Below, piece by piece: positions 51,265 through 62,880 of a stretch of 64,000 nucleotides of DNA (position 1 is the first letter of the stretch; each line of letters starts with the position of its first letter). The DNA is from Rhizophagus irregularis (lineage: Eukaryota; Glomeromycota; Glomeromycetes; Glomerales; Glomeraceae), in the NCBI RefSeq assembly GCF_026210795.1, contig NC_089443.1:1612001-1676000 (forward strand), given 5' to 3'. The notes beneath the pieces were generated by a model that was not told the DNA's origin, searched no databases, and saw nothing but the letters and a program-made list of their open reading frames with translations. The translations under genes were made by a program, and so were the position numbers.

Positions 51265-53088
51265 ATGTCTTTTAATACTTGTTCATTTGAAGTTATTGAA
51301 AATATTATTAAAATAATTGAAGAAAATAATGATCTTAAAAGTTTATATTATCTTTGTTTAACGAATAAAATTTTATGTAAAATTTCGATTCCTTATTTAT
51401 GGAAAAAATCTCTTATTACTACCAATAAATCAAATAATTTTGATAATATAAGAGATTATCTTATCGAAAATATTAATACTATAAAAATTATTTCAATACT
51501 TTTATTTTTTATTAAAAATACAAATATAAGAAATTTTTTAAAAAATAATTATCAAGAATTTTTTTATATTCCTAAAAAACCAATTTTTAATTATCCTCAT
51601 TTTATAAAATTTATTGATTTTTCTTTTTTATTTAATTCTATTCAATTATGGTTAAGTTATAATAGTGATTTTTATAGATATTCTAGTTATGTTGATGAAA
51701 ATAAATGGAAATATTTTCAAATCATTTGTGGAAAAAGAAATATTATTTTTAATAATAATATTATTTTGGCTTTAACTGAAATGATTTTTAGATCTATTAT
51801 AAAATATACTGATGAAATTAATACTATTTATATTAATGTTTATAATTATGATGATAATTATAATGGTGATTATGATGAAGGTGATGATTTTTATATTCGT
51901 CTTTTCGGTTTAAATGATGCTAAAAAATGTTTATCAAAATTAAAAAAATTTAAGATTAAAGGTTTTATTAATAAGTTTGGTATAATTAATCAAATTATGA
52001 ATTGTAATCCTAAATTAAAAATTGTTTATATACAAAAATATGATTTCACTTTAAAAAATCATCAATTAATGAAATTCTTATTGAATCAAAATCATTTAAC
52101 GAAAATCACTATTAGTGGATTAAATTATGAAGGAAGTTATGATTTTCATGATATGGAAGGTTCTATAACGAATTCTTTGGAATCTTTAAAAATTATGAAA
52201 TGTAATGTTTCAGATGATCTTTTAAGATTTTTTATTAATTGTAACAAGTTGAAAAAATTTCAATTGATTGATGTGGATTTTATAAGTTCTAATAATATTT
52301 TAAAAGATATTATCTTTAAAAATTTAAAAAATTTAAAAATTATTAGTAAATTTAATTTTTTGGATGAAAATGAAAATTTGGAATATGAGATCAAACTTTT
52401 TATTATTCATCATTTGAATAATCTTAATAGAATTGAAATCAAATCATCAATCAAATCATCATCTTTTTCAAATTTTATTGAAGAAATTCCTTCTTTAATA
52501 TTAGAATATTCTTGTCCTTTAAATCTTAATCATCTTTTTTTACAAATTGATCAACCTCATTATTATTCAACATTTCTTAATATAATGAAAAGATTTAAAA
52601 ATCTTAAAACATTAGAATTAACGAAATTTTATATTAATGATAATAATTATTATAATAATAACTTTATTAATTATAATAATTTTATTAATTATAATAGTTA
52701 TATTAATTATAATAATTATAATAATAATGATATTATTCATGATATCAAATTTTTAAATGATCAAAATTTAAGAGATTTCACTAATAATTTAAATGAAGAT
52801 TTGAAATTATTAAATTTTGGTATGTGGAAAATTTCTATTGAAGGTTTAAAAATAATCTTGTCTCATAAAAGATTATGTTTAAAAAATTTATCTTGTATTT
52901 TATATAATGGAAATCCTTATCATATTGAAAGATTAATTATGAAATATAAAGAATTTAATCATAGGAATAGGATTATAAGTAATTATACAATAACGAAATT
53001 ATATGTAGATTGTTATTATTATGGTAAAAAAGGTAAAAAATCATCTAGTAAAGATCATAACGTTTATATTGAGTGGGTTTTAAAGTAA
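51265..53088 (+). CDS. F-box-like/LRR protein
   Basis: A single exon, 607 residues. The N-terminus (SFEVIENIIKIIEEN, LYYLCLTNKILCKISIPYLWKKSL) has the spacing of the F-box in the gene at 47907 but is more diverged. The middle has leucine-rich segments (LESLKIMKCNVSDDLLRF, LKKFQLIDVDF, LKTLELTKFYIND). An Asn/Tyr-rich low-complexity insert (about residues 455-492) comes from AAT/TAT repeats. It probably acts as an SCF substrate adaptor. Its 3' end and the following ~130 bp are copied at 57400-57740, showing that it belongs to the tandem duplication. Confidence 0.8.
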   Translation: MSFNTCSFEVIENIIKIIEENNDLKSLYYLCLTNKILCKISIPYLWKKSLITTNKSNNFDNIRDYLIENINTIKIISILLFFIKNTNIRNFLKNNYQEFFYIPKKPIFNYPHFIKFIDFSFLFNSIQLWLSYNSDFYRYSSYVDENKWKYFQIICGKRNIIFNNNIILALTEMIFRSIIKYTDEINTIYINVYNYDDNYNGDYDEGDDFYIRLFGLNDAKKCLSKLKKFKIKGFINKFGIINQIMNCNPKLKIVYIQKYDFTLKNHQLMKFLLNQNHLTKITISGLNYEGSYDFHDMEGSITNSLESLKIMKCNVSDDLLRFFINCNKLKKFQLIDVDFISSNNILKDIIFKNLKNLKIISKFNFLDENENLEYEIKLFIIHHLNNLNRIEIKSSIKSSSFSNFIEEIPSLILEYSCPLNLNHLFLQIDQPHYYSTFLNIMKRFKNLKTLELTKFYINDNNYYNNNFINYNNFINYNSYINYNNYNNNDIIHDIKFLNDQNLRDFTNNLNEDLKLLNFGMWKISIEGLKIILSHKRLCLKNLSCILYNGNPYHIERLIMKYKEFNHRNRIISNYTITKLYVDCYYYGKKGKKSSSKDHNVYIEWVLK

Positions 53089-53673
53089 TAAGTAGTAGCA
53101 GTGGTGGTATCGGAAAGGAGTATTTCAAGTAGGATGGATGACGACTTATCAAAGATATTCACGTGACCGTCGCCAAAGTTAAATATATAATTTTGGCCGG
53201 CATTAACTTACATGAATTGCGGTAAATAAGTGCAAAAAATTATTTTAGCTACGTGTATTATTTTTTTCAGTCGGTAATGTAGTACAATAAAATAATCATA
53301 TTTACCATATTTATAATTTTTTTATATGGCAATAAAGAAAAAATGAATGTAACGTTTTTTATTTTAGTTATAGATATGGATGCTCAGAATAAATTAATAA
53401 ATTTAAGAACTCTATAATTATGCTTTTTTAAATAATATTTACCGAAAGTATAAAATTGGAAATGATGTAAATGAAAGTGCATAAGGATCAAAAAGATATT
53501 TTTTCTATACCTAAAATTGCTAATAAAAGTAAAAATACTATTATTGAGATAATGTTTACTCAAACTCATGTATGCGACTCATCTTTTAGACGCAGTTTAA
53601 ATAAAATAGTACTATTAATAAATAATATGCATGTATCATACCACATAATTAACTAAATAATTTAATAATGTAT
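53089..53673. other. Convergent spacer, duplicated at 57646-58044 and 60569-60672
   Basis: Contains AGTAGTAGCAGT, GTGACCGTCGCCAAAGTTAAA and TTTTGGCCGGCATTAA, all found again after the relic F-box gene. The stretch GTTTACTCAAACTCATG at about 53550-53568 is the unoccupied counterpart of the retroposon insertion at 58045-60568. Confidence 0.7.
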
Positions 53674-55853
53674 TTAAAAAGAAAGCAAAGAAAGCTTGAT
53701 TAATTCCAATGCATTTTGAGCTTTTTTATATCCTTGTTTAGCAGATTTTTCATACCAATAAATCGCTTGATTTATATCCATTTCAATTCCCATTCCATAT
53801 TCATACATACCAGCAAGATTATATTGAGCATTTCTATTTCCTGAATTTGCCGCCTTGTGATATAATTCAAAAGCTTTGTTATAATCTTTATCGACACCTT
53901 GTCCATTAAAATACCTGAGAGCTAAATTATGTTGAGCACTAATATTTCCCAAATTTTCTGCTTGTTGAAATAATTTAACTGCTATTTGATAATTAATATT
54001 AGTTCCAACTCCAAAAACATAACAATATCCAGCTCTTAATAAACCTGATGCATAACCCAAATTTGCTATTTTTTCGTAATATTTTAAAGCTAGATTTCCA
54101 TCTTCTATAGTTCCATGACCTAATTGATAACATAATCCAACATATAATAGTGCTAATGTATGGCCTTGTTCTGATGCATTAATAAATAGATCAAATGCTT
54201 TCTTATTATCTTCACTTGTTTCAATTCCTAAATAATTAAAATATCCAAATAAGAATATAGAATCTGAATTATTTTGATTAATTAATAACCAATCATAAAT
54301 TTCTTGTGAATTTATATTATTATTATTAAAATAATCAAGAATATCTTTAATATCTTTGATTAATGTAGATACTTTTCCTTCATTAACCATTTTGAAAATA
54401 TAATTTACAATATTATTAACTATTTCAAATGGACAATCTTCAATTATTATGTTTGCGGGTACAATTTCTTTTATATTCATCTTATTAAAATTTTGTATAA
54501 TTTGAGACATTTCCCAATATAACGAATTATCAGTATTCAAAGAAGTGCTAATATTATTTTCTGTTGTTATGTTCGTTTTTGTTATAATTTCCTTTAATGT
54601 TTCTACTACTTGATTTGTAGTTGGACGATTATCAGGTTCACCATTCCAACATTCTGAAAAAAAAACAAACAATATATTATTGCAAATAAACCATATAAAC
54701 ATAAATTGCAATTAACGAGAAATGAATTTTTTTTAAAAAAAATTAATACCAGTATAAATTTTAATATAATCTTCTGGTGTATCGGGAATAGGTTCTTCTC
54801 TAAGGCCTTGTGAAATTTCTATAGCTAAATCAATATCATATTTTTCGCCTTTTGTATAAAAGGGAAGTTGACCACTAGATATCTCCCAGAATAATACACC
54901 AACGCTATAGATATCGCTTTTTTCGTTTAATGAGAATATTTGAGTTGAGTTCTTATTCTTTCTTCGTTCGCTAAATTTTTTCGGATCAACGTAGGGAATT
55001 ATTCTAAAAGGATTTGATTGTGTATTGGATGATGATTCGATTCTCTTTGACAACCCAAAGTCGGACAACTTGATAGTGTTTTGATGGACCAATATATTAC
55101 CAGAGTGCTATAAATACATTATGATACTAAAAAAATATGAAAAAAAATTTATAATAATACTTTTATAATAATTAATAAAGTAAATTACCAGATCACGATG
55201 CACTATTCCTTCATTATGTAAACATAACACGGCACAGGCTAATTGATATGCTAAGTTGTATTTATCGTCCCAAGTAAGATTATTGAAGTTTTCCTTTAAA
55301 TAATTTTTAAGAGGACCAGAGTCAGCATACTCCATAACTAGTAAATAATTTTTTGATTGAACGTCATCATTTTCTAAGTATGGATAAAAAAACAATTATT
55401 TCTTAATAAAATACATTTTGTAAAATCAAGCAACATTAAAATATTAATAAAATTTTATTATACCTGGGTCAAATTTTGCAATTCCATAGAATTTAATAAT
55501 GTTATTATGAAATTGTATATCGCGTTGAAGTTTAAGCTGAAATGTTAATTATTAATATAAATTATGAAATAAGAATAAAAATAACATTTTAATATTCATA
55601 ATATATATTTGCTTATCTAAATAAATACCTCATGAACGATTTCTTTTGCTGTAACGTCATCAAAATTAAAAAAAGATTTCAACGCAAAATATTTTGAATT
55701 TTTCCAACTTGCACGATAAACTTTTCCGAATCCTCCAGTTCCAACTTTTTGAATATTACTAAAATGTTTTTGTTCATAAAATATATAATATTCTTTAGAT
55801 ATAGATTCTTCAATCCAATTAACCCATTCATTTGTATTTTTTGTGTCTTGCAT
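53674..55853 (-). CDS. Protein kinase with Sel1-like repeats (copy A)
   Basis: Five exons join in frame to 606 residues: 55853-55629, 55536-55464, 55373-55189, 55107-54750, 54653-53674. The kinase domain has the glycine loop GTGGFGKVY (about 38-46), catalytic Lys in FALKSF (about 59), HRDLHSGN (about 158-165) and DFGLSKR (177 onward), so it should be active; the family resembles tyrosine-kinase-like kinases. After the kinase come a linker and about five Sel1 repeats (about 385-600; A-x2-G-x-Y and AFELYHKAANSGN type units), which form a helical scaffold for protein binding. The large kinase-Sel1 family of mycorrhizal fungi is of unknown role, probably signalling. The intron pattern is identical to copy B. 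Confidence 0.93.
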
Positions 55854-57039
55854 TTTGATATTATTAGTAATCGTAGTAATAAATGATCGAAAAGGAGACG
55901 AAACTACTTATGGATTTTTTGTGCTTTTAAATAGTTTGGTAATGTTATACATACACAATAGTAGTACAAACAAAGCCACCGTGTTTAACGTGATTCGTAA
56001 TTTCATTTTATAATCTTGGCCAAATTTTCTAATTCTGGCCTGAATTATGAACATTATTTCATTAATGAAAGAAGTGCACCTTCGGAAAAAATATGATCAT
56101 GATATCTTATTTTTAGTAGCTATGATTATTGCTAGTATAAGTTAAATTATTAAATCGCGAATTTATATATCAAATTTTTTTTTTTATCAACAAGATCGAT
56201 TCACTTATTAACACTATAATATTTCGCGAATGTTTTAGGTTTATTCAACTATATTTGAAATTAATTAAATATATATTTTAAGATTAGAAAATTACACTAA
56301 AAAAATATTTGAGTTAAAAATTTACTAGAATTGCAAAGATTAACGAATCGTATATTTAAATTATTTATTGACAATAGAAATATAGAACCGTGAGCAACTA
56401 ACCGAGTAACCGTAATCCAGAATTATTAATTTTAGCCATTATTAAGGATTATCTACCCTTTATATATTTTTATTCGATTTATTTCACATAAAGACCCTTT
56501 GCAGGACAGTAACAATTGAACAGTGCAGTAAAAACTCGTGGCCATCAATTGCTACATTCGACATCCTCATAAAGAGACCAATCTTAATTATGAATAATGA
56601 AGTAGATACTTTATTTACCAATTTGGAATATTAAATAACGCAAATAATGTTGATTTCAGTCGGTGTCTTAACAGTTGAGCCAGATTCTATTAGAAAACAT
56701 ATTTTAGATAAATGTGTAAATAGAACTTGATAATTCGCGAAATTTAGAAGTCTTTAGATCAGCTTGGAAAAGAATAGTATATTTGCAAAACTAGATTGTA
56801 TAAAAAACTGATTTTATTACGAAAATTTAAATTTATAAGCACCAATAAACTATTACCGTATATGAACTATTTCGGAGGACCAATAGGATAGTTAGAATGT
56901 AGCAAAATAACTTTTAAGGAAACTTTTAACGTTAAGCTGATTAAAGTATACTACGATTTACCTAGTAGTAAAAAATTTACACAAGACTTTTATTAATGTT
57001 TTATTTGAGCAGTCTTATATTAAAACAGCACGTCACAAT
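55854..57039. other. Promoter/upstream block of kinase-Sel1 copy A
   Basis: Its sequence is repeated, with small changes, upstream of copy B (62881-64000), including CATCAATTGCTACATTCGA and GAACTATTTCGGAGGACC. Near the gene (55995-56090) are words AATCTTGGCC, TTCTGGCCTGAATTATGA and CACCTTCGG that also occur in the Tc1-like element at 13789-14125, suggesting a relic insertion in the promoter. No gene was recognised. Confidence 0.5.
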
Positions 57040-57645
57040 AATTCAGTTTGGTTTAGTAATCTTCGCCTAAATTGACTGATGCATTAAATAATTAATCCTA
57101 AAGTAGTTTGGAATTATTATGATTTTCGTGACGTGAAGGAAACGATACGAATTGTATAACAATTCTTTGATGAGGATTTTATAAGATCGAATAATATTCC
57201 TTAGAGATTTGGAAAAATAAGTAAATTTAATCTTTTAGATGGAGATTTGGAATATGAAAAATATGAATACATATTTTTATCATTCATTATTCAAAATAAG
57301 CCTGATAATAATTATTATAATAATTTATAATAGTTTATATTAATTATAATAATGATAAATATGATATCAAAATTTCAAATGATCAATTTTTAAGAGAGTT
57401 CACTCAAAATTTAAATGAAATTTCAAATCTTGGTATGTGAAAAATTTCTATTGAAGGTTATTGTATTTTATATAATGGAAATCCGTATCATATTGAAAGG
57501 TTAATTATGAAATATAAAGAATTTAATCATAGAGTTATAAATAATTATACAATAACGAAACCATGTGTAGGTTATTATTATGGTAAAAAGGTAAAAAATC
57601 ATCTAGTAAAGATCGTAAAATTCATATTGAATGGGTTTGAAAGCA
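57040..57645 (+). pseudogene. Relic F-box-like/LRR gene
   Basis: Similar to the 3' third of the gene at 51265-53088, with frameshifts and large deletions. Recognisable nucleotide blocks are TGATTTTCGTGACGTGAAGG (about 57120), GAAAAATTTCTATTGAAGG (about 57437), ATAATGGAAATCCGTATCATA (about 57472) and the C-terminal block near 57590-57640. It forms the second F-box member of the tandem duplication. Confidence 0.85.
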
Positions 57646-58044
57646 ATAAGTAGTAGCAGTAGTAACGGTAATATTGGGATGGGGAAGTCGAATTATCAAA
57701 GATATTCACGTGACCGTCGCCAAAGTTAAATATAATTTTGGCCGGCATTAACTACTACCATATAGATATGAGCAAAAAAATTATTTTGCATGTTTTTCAG
57801 TCGGTAATGTGTTACATAAAAATAATCGTATTTATTATATTATAATTTTTTTATATAATTTTATTGACAATAAAGAAAAAATTAACGTAACGTTATTTAT
57901 TTTAGTTATAGATATGGTTGCTCAAAGAATAAATTAATAAATTTAAGAAGTGATGCTTTTTTAAAGCATCACGTGTCTAAAGCATCACGTGTCTAATAAA
58001 AGTAAAAATACTATTATTGAGATTACGTTTACTCAAAGTCTCAA

Positions 58045-60568
58045 GAAAAAAAAAACTCTCTCCCCTTTCCGATTTTTTTGTTAACAAACCGCAGTAATAT
58101 AAATTTTTTCACAAACACTTATATTTTTGTAAGGAGCGAGGACCACTTGGTGGCCTCTACGGAAAGGTCTCCTTTTATTACCCTTGACCTTTGAGAGATA
58201 TGGATACAGATGTTATATCTGTTCCCGTTCAGCTGGTTCATAACGACCAGACTACTTTACCTTTACCCCTTCTTTCTCCCTCAAAAACGTTTAATAATAC
58301 GTCCAATTTTCATAAAAATACTTTCCTTGTCTCTGTGAAAAAATTTCACGTGATGACAAAACGCCGAACCGGTTATAACAAGATTTACGAATTCAGGCGC
58401 TCAAAAAGTTTCTTTTTTGAGCTTGCTGATCTTTTCTCGGACACCAATAATCTTCATTTATTTTTACACACCAATGATTATCACATGGATTCTACGCCTA
58501 TTCAATACACATCCACGAGCTATTTGCCTAACACAAAATATCAAATTAGTAAAATGCTCACACACTTTTTTACCTTACAAAAAGTTTTACCCCAACGTAT
58601 TCAACAAAAGTATTTTGATTTGATTCGCCAGAAATTACTGGATCGAATCGACTTTATCGAGTCACGTGCTTCTAATAGAACTTTGAAGAACACTCATACA
58701 AAAACTTTCTTCTCATTTTCTTATAAGCGCTATCGCTTCCACTTTGGTATTTACATTCCTTGTGAACATGTTTGCACACCCGCTTTATCTAATTCTCTTA
58801 CCCGGTGTCATAGCCCGAGCCCTTTCGTCATGTCTTTAAATAGACGTGCTTGTGGTACTCATCAACCTGAATTTTCGAGAACAAAAATAAATCACCATTT
58901 GAAACCTGTGCCTGAATTGGACCCAGGATATACGAATTCAAAATCTTCACACGCTAATCATGTATACGATCTTTGGCAACATCGATGGAAAAATGAGATC
59001 TTTTCCAACCGCCTTGGCATTCAGTACAATGTATGCTATGTGGCTAACAGTACTAATTTCGTGCGCAAACATCCAGGCGCCTATATTTACAGGAAACACC
59101 TTTCGAATTTCAAACTCAACCATAGCAGTAATCCTGCAACGAAGCGCAAACAGGAAACCCGCTTCAAGAGACATTGTGCAAGGGTGCTTAAAACTATTGA
59201 CCCTACCTCCCGCACTCTGAAAGATAACAAACTCTCAGCTGGAAGACGTTTTCGCTTCCTATTCGATGAATCACAACATATCTACTCACCTCTTCACCAT
59301 TTGAAATTCAAAAAATTTTCAACGGAGAAATTATTACCTGATCCTGATGATTATAGATTTAAAATACCTCATCACACGCTGCCGAATTGCAGCACTACGT
59401 CACAACCTTCGACCTTATCTAGGCCTTCTGGCGTTAATACTATCCCTCATTATTTGAATGCTGCAGAAATCGAGGCTCTCATGGATTCGTTAGAACCACT
59501 TCCTCGTAGCACTATATACTATGGTTATAATCCCGTAGACCCGTCTAAAGTGAACAGTAGTTATTATTTGCAATACAACCCCTTTGAACCTGACTTACCC
59601 CCGACTACCCATATACGTCGGTCTAACCCTTTAGATTACGACTCATCCGCCGCTAACGGTATGGGCACCACACTTAAACATTATTATCGTCGAGGAATAT
59701 CAACTCGACAACTGACGGTTCATACTAATGGATTTCACGAGCAGATGAAACAACCCCCACCTCCTCCAATGCCTTGCAAAAAGAAACAACATCGCAAGTG
59801 GAAGAAATGGGTGGAAAAATATCAAGATTACTACGACTATACGTGCATACCGTACACTCCTCGGCCTTGTCACCCGGCTGAATACCATATAGATCTCTTT
59901 GGTTTACCTTCATACACCTCAGACGAAACTGAATCGGTGGAATACCGACCTAACAAGAGGGACACTTTGTCCTATCCTTCCACTTCGTCACAATCACATG
60001 ACCACAAACGATCAAGACCAGCGAATAGTTTCCCTACCGACTCCCTATTTTCTAGTCTTAATTCTAATTAATTTAGTTTTTCTTATTCTATATATGTATA
60101 TTGTTCATGTAATGAGTCTTAAACACTTTTTTCCTATTTTACATTCTTCATTTTGGCGTCTATGAATTACCCTTACGTCATCATGCACGTTTGTATATAT
60201 ATTAAACAATTTAAAATAGTGTGAACCATTCCACTTATGACAGTATTGACAAGTGGCAGCCTTAGGGCTGAAAGCAAAATACGGGTTTTATTAATTTTTC
60301 TTGTTTTTTTTTCTTGGAATTTTGGTAAAATTGTTCTTGTTTCTCTTTTTTTCTTTTTTTTCTTTTTTTTCTCTTTTGGCGGGTGTTCCTGGGAAAGTTC
60401 GTGGTTCTGACTCGCGTTCACCTATTCCATAAAGAACAGAAAGCGTCACGCCTTGGGGTGGCTTGCTTCGTAGTGATTGTATTATATATAGACTTTTTAG
60501 GTTCTCTGTATAATTGAATCTACGGGTTTGATTTTCTGTTTTCTAAAAATAAAAATAAAAATAAAAAA
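58045..60568 (+). mobile_element. Retroposon of 2.5 kb with 16-bp target-site duplication
   Basis: The exact 16-mer TTACTCAAAGTCTCAA occurs on both sides (58029-58044, 60569-60584). The 3' end is A-rich (TAAAAATAAAAATAAAAA), and the duplicate locus at about 53550 lacks the block. Long target duplication plus A-rich tail indicate target-primed reverse transcription, as for LINEs and sequences they mobilise. The 5' part has hairpin-like GACCACTTGGTGG and CCTCTACGGAAAGG. It carries one ORF (58200-60071) and about 500 bp of 3' non-coding sequence with T/CT runs. There is no reverse transcriptase in the element. Confidence 0.9.
58200..60071 (+). CDS. Retroposon-encoded basic protein, 623 residues
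   Basis: The frame opens after a TGA at 58185; ATG 58200 is the first start. Composition is rich in His, Tyr, Ser, Pro, Lys and Arg. GC content is visibly higher than in neighbouring genes, so codon use is foreign to the local background. No YxDD reverse transcriptase, endonuclease, RNase H or classic CCHC knuckle was found. A poly-Pro segment (QPPPPPMP) is followed by a very basic KKKQHRKWKKWVEKY stretch in the last quarter, which could bind nucleic acid. It may be an ORF1-like (gag-like) protein of a LINE, here without ORF2. The reading frame is intact, so insertion seems recent or the ORF is under selection. I do not recognise the family. Confidence 0.7.
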   Translation: MDTDVISVPVQLVHNDQTTLPLPLLSPSKTFNNTSNFHKNTFLVSVKKFHVMTKRRTGYNKIYEFRRSKSFFFELADLFSDTNNLHLFLHTNDYHMDSTPIQYTSTSYLPNTKYQISKMLTHFFTLQKVLPQRIQQKYFDLIRQKLLDRIDFIESRASNRTLKNTHTKTFFSFSYKRYRFHFGIYIPCEHVCTPALSNSLTRCHSPSPFVMSLNRRACGTHQPEFSRTKINHHLKPVPELDPGYTNSKSSHANHVYDLWQHRWKNEIFSNRLGIQYNVCYVANSTNFVRKHPGAYIYRKHLSNFKLNHSSNPATKRKQETRFKRHCARVLKTIDPTSRTLKDNKLSAGRRFRFLFDESQHIYSPLHHLKFKKFSTEKLLPDPDDYRFKIPHHTLPNCSTTSQPSTLSRPSGVNTIPHYLNAAEIEALMDSLEPLPRSTIYYGYNPVDPSKVNSSYYLQYNPFEPDLPPTTHIRRSNPLDYDSSAANGMGTTLKHYYRRGISTRQLTVHTNGFHEQMKQPPPPPMPCKKKQHRKWKKWVEKYQDYYDYTCIPYTPRPCHPAEYHIDLFGLPSYTSDETESVEYRPNKRDTLSYPSTSSQSHDHKRSRPANSFPTDSLFSSLNSN

Positions 60569-60672
60569 TTACTCAAAGTCTCAAACTCATGTATGCGTAT
60601 CATTTTTGGGTGCAGTTTAAATAAAGTACTAGTGCTATTAATAATATGCGTGTACATTATATTTAACTAAGA

Positions 60673-62880
60673 TTATTTATTAATGTATTTCAATTTTAAA
60701 TCATAAACAAGCTTGATTATTTTCAATGTATTTTGAGCATTTTGAAATCCTTGTTTAGCAGATTTCTCATACCAATAAATCGCTTGATTTATATCCTTTT
60801 CAATTCCCATTCCACGCTTATACATATTAGCAAGATTATATTGAGCTAAGTAATTTCCTGAATTTGCTGCCTGTTGATATAATTCAAAAGCTTTATCATA
60901 ATCTTGATCAACACCATTTCCACTTTCATACATGACACCAATATTACTTTGGGCGATAAAATTTCCTGAATTTGTTGCCTGTTGATATATTTCAATTGCT
61001 TTTTGATAATTAACACTAGTTCCTATTCCACAATCATAACAATATCCAACTTTTAATAAACCTGATGCATAACCCATATTTGCTATTTTTTCGTAATATT
61101 TTAAAGCTAGCTTTTCATCTTTTGTAATTCCATGACCTAATTGATAACATGTTCCAACATATAATTGTGCTAATATATGACCTTGCTCTGATGCATTAAT
61201 AAATAAATCAAATGCTTTCTTATTATCTTCACTTGTTTCAATTCCTAAATAATTAAAATATCCAAGTAAAAATATAGAATCTGAATTATTTTGATTGATT
61301 AATAACCAATCATAAATTTCCTGTGAATTTATATAATTATTATTAAAATAATCAAGAATATTTGTAGTATTTTTGATTAATGTAGATACTTTTCCTTCAT
61401 TAACTGTTTTGAAAATATAATTTACAATATCATTAACTATTTCAAATGAATTATTTTCAATTATTATGTTTGCGGGTACAATTTCTTTTATATTCATCTT
61501 ATTAAAATTTTGTATAATTTGAGACATTTCCCAATGTAACGAATTATCAGTATTCAAAAAAGTGCTAATATTATTTTCTGTTGTTATGTTCGTTTTTGTT
61601 ATAATTTCTTTTAATCTTTCTACTACTTGATTTATAGTTGGACGATTATCAGGTTCGCCATTCCAACATTCTGAAAAAAAAAACAAAACAATAGATTATT
61701 GTAGATAAACCAAATAATTCTAAATTATAATTAATGAGAAATGAAAGGTTAATAAAAAAAATTAATACCAGTATAAATTTTAATGTAATCTTCTGGTGTA
61801 TTGGAGATAGGTTCTTCCCTGAGACCTTGTGAAATTTCTATAGCTAAATCAACATCATATTTTTCGTCTTCTGTATAAAATGGAGGTTGACCACTAGAAA
61901 TCTCCCAGAATAAAACACCAACGCTATAAATATCGCTTTTTTCGTTTAATGAGAATATTTGTGTTGAGTTTTTATTCTTTCTTTGTTCGCTAAATTTTTT
62001 TGGATCAACGTAAGGAATTATTCTAAAAGGATTTGATTGTGTATTGGATGATGATTCGATTCTCTTTGACAACCCAAAATCGGACAACTTGATAGTGTTT
62101 TGATGGACCAATATATTACCAGAGTGCTGCAAATACATGATGATATTAAAAAATATGGAAAAAAAATAATAATACTTTTGTACTTAATAAAGTAAATTAC
62201 CAGATCACGATGCACTATTCCTTCATTATGTAAACATAACACGGCGCAGGCTAATTGGTATGCTAAGTTGTATTTATCGTCCCAAGTAAGATTATTGAAG
62301 TTTTCCTTTAAATAATTTTTAAGAGGACCAGAGTCAGCATACTCCATAACTAGTAAATAATTTTTTGATTGAGCGTTATCATTTTCTAAGTATGGATTAT
62401 GAATAAAAAAAATAATCATTTCTTATTAAAATACATTTTTGTAAAAATCAAGCAACATTAAAATATTAATAAAATTTTATTATACCCGGGTCAAATTTTG
62501 CAATTCCGTAGAATTTAATAATGTTATTATGAAATTGTATATCACGTTGAAGTTTAAGCTAAAATGTTAATATCATAAATATAAATTACTATGAAATAAG
62601 AATAAGAATAACATTTTAATATTCATAATATATATGTGATCATCTAAATTTATACCTCATGAACGATTTCTTTTGCTGTAACGTCATCAAGATTAAAAAA
62701 AGATTTCAACGCAAAATATTTTGAATTTTTCCAACTCGCACGATAAACTTTTCCGAATCCTCCAATTCCAACTTTTTGAATATTACTAAAATGTTTTTGT
62801 TCATAAAGTCTATAATATTCTTTAGATATAGATTCTTCAATCCAATTGACCCATTCATTTGTATTTTTTGTGTTTTGCAT
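60673..62880 (-). CDS. Protein kinase with Sel1-like repeats (copy B)
   Basis: Five exons join in frame to 612 residues: 62880-62656, 62558-62486, 62385-62201, 62126-61769, 61670-60673. It is a close paralogue of copy A with the same phases: glycine loop GIGGFGKVY, Lys in FALKSF, HRDLHSGN and DFGLSKR are intact, followed by about five Sel1 repeats. The first four exons are highly conserved with copy A. The repeats of the C-terminal exon have diverged more (for example YDCGIGTSVNYQKAIE against YVFGVGTNINYQIAVK). A slightly longer C-terminus adds 6 residues. The faster repeat divergence suggests partner specificity is changing while catalysis is kept. Confidence 0.93.

Noticed and set aside
58947-59913. 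Minus-strand and alternative-frame ORFs within the retroposon
   Set aside because: Shadows of the 623-residue ORF; shorter, with no domain.
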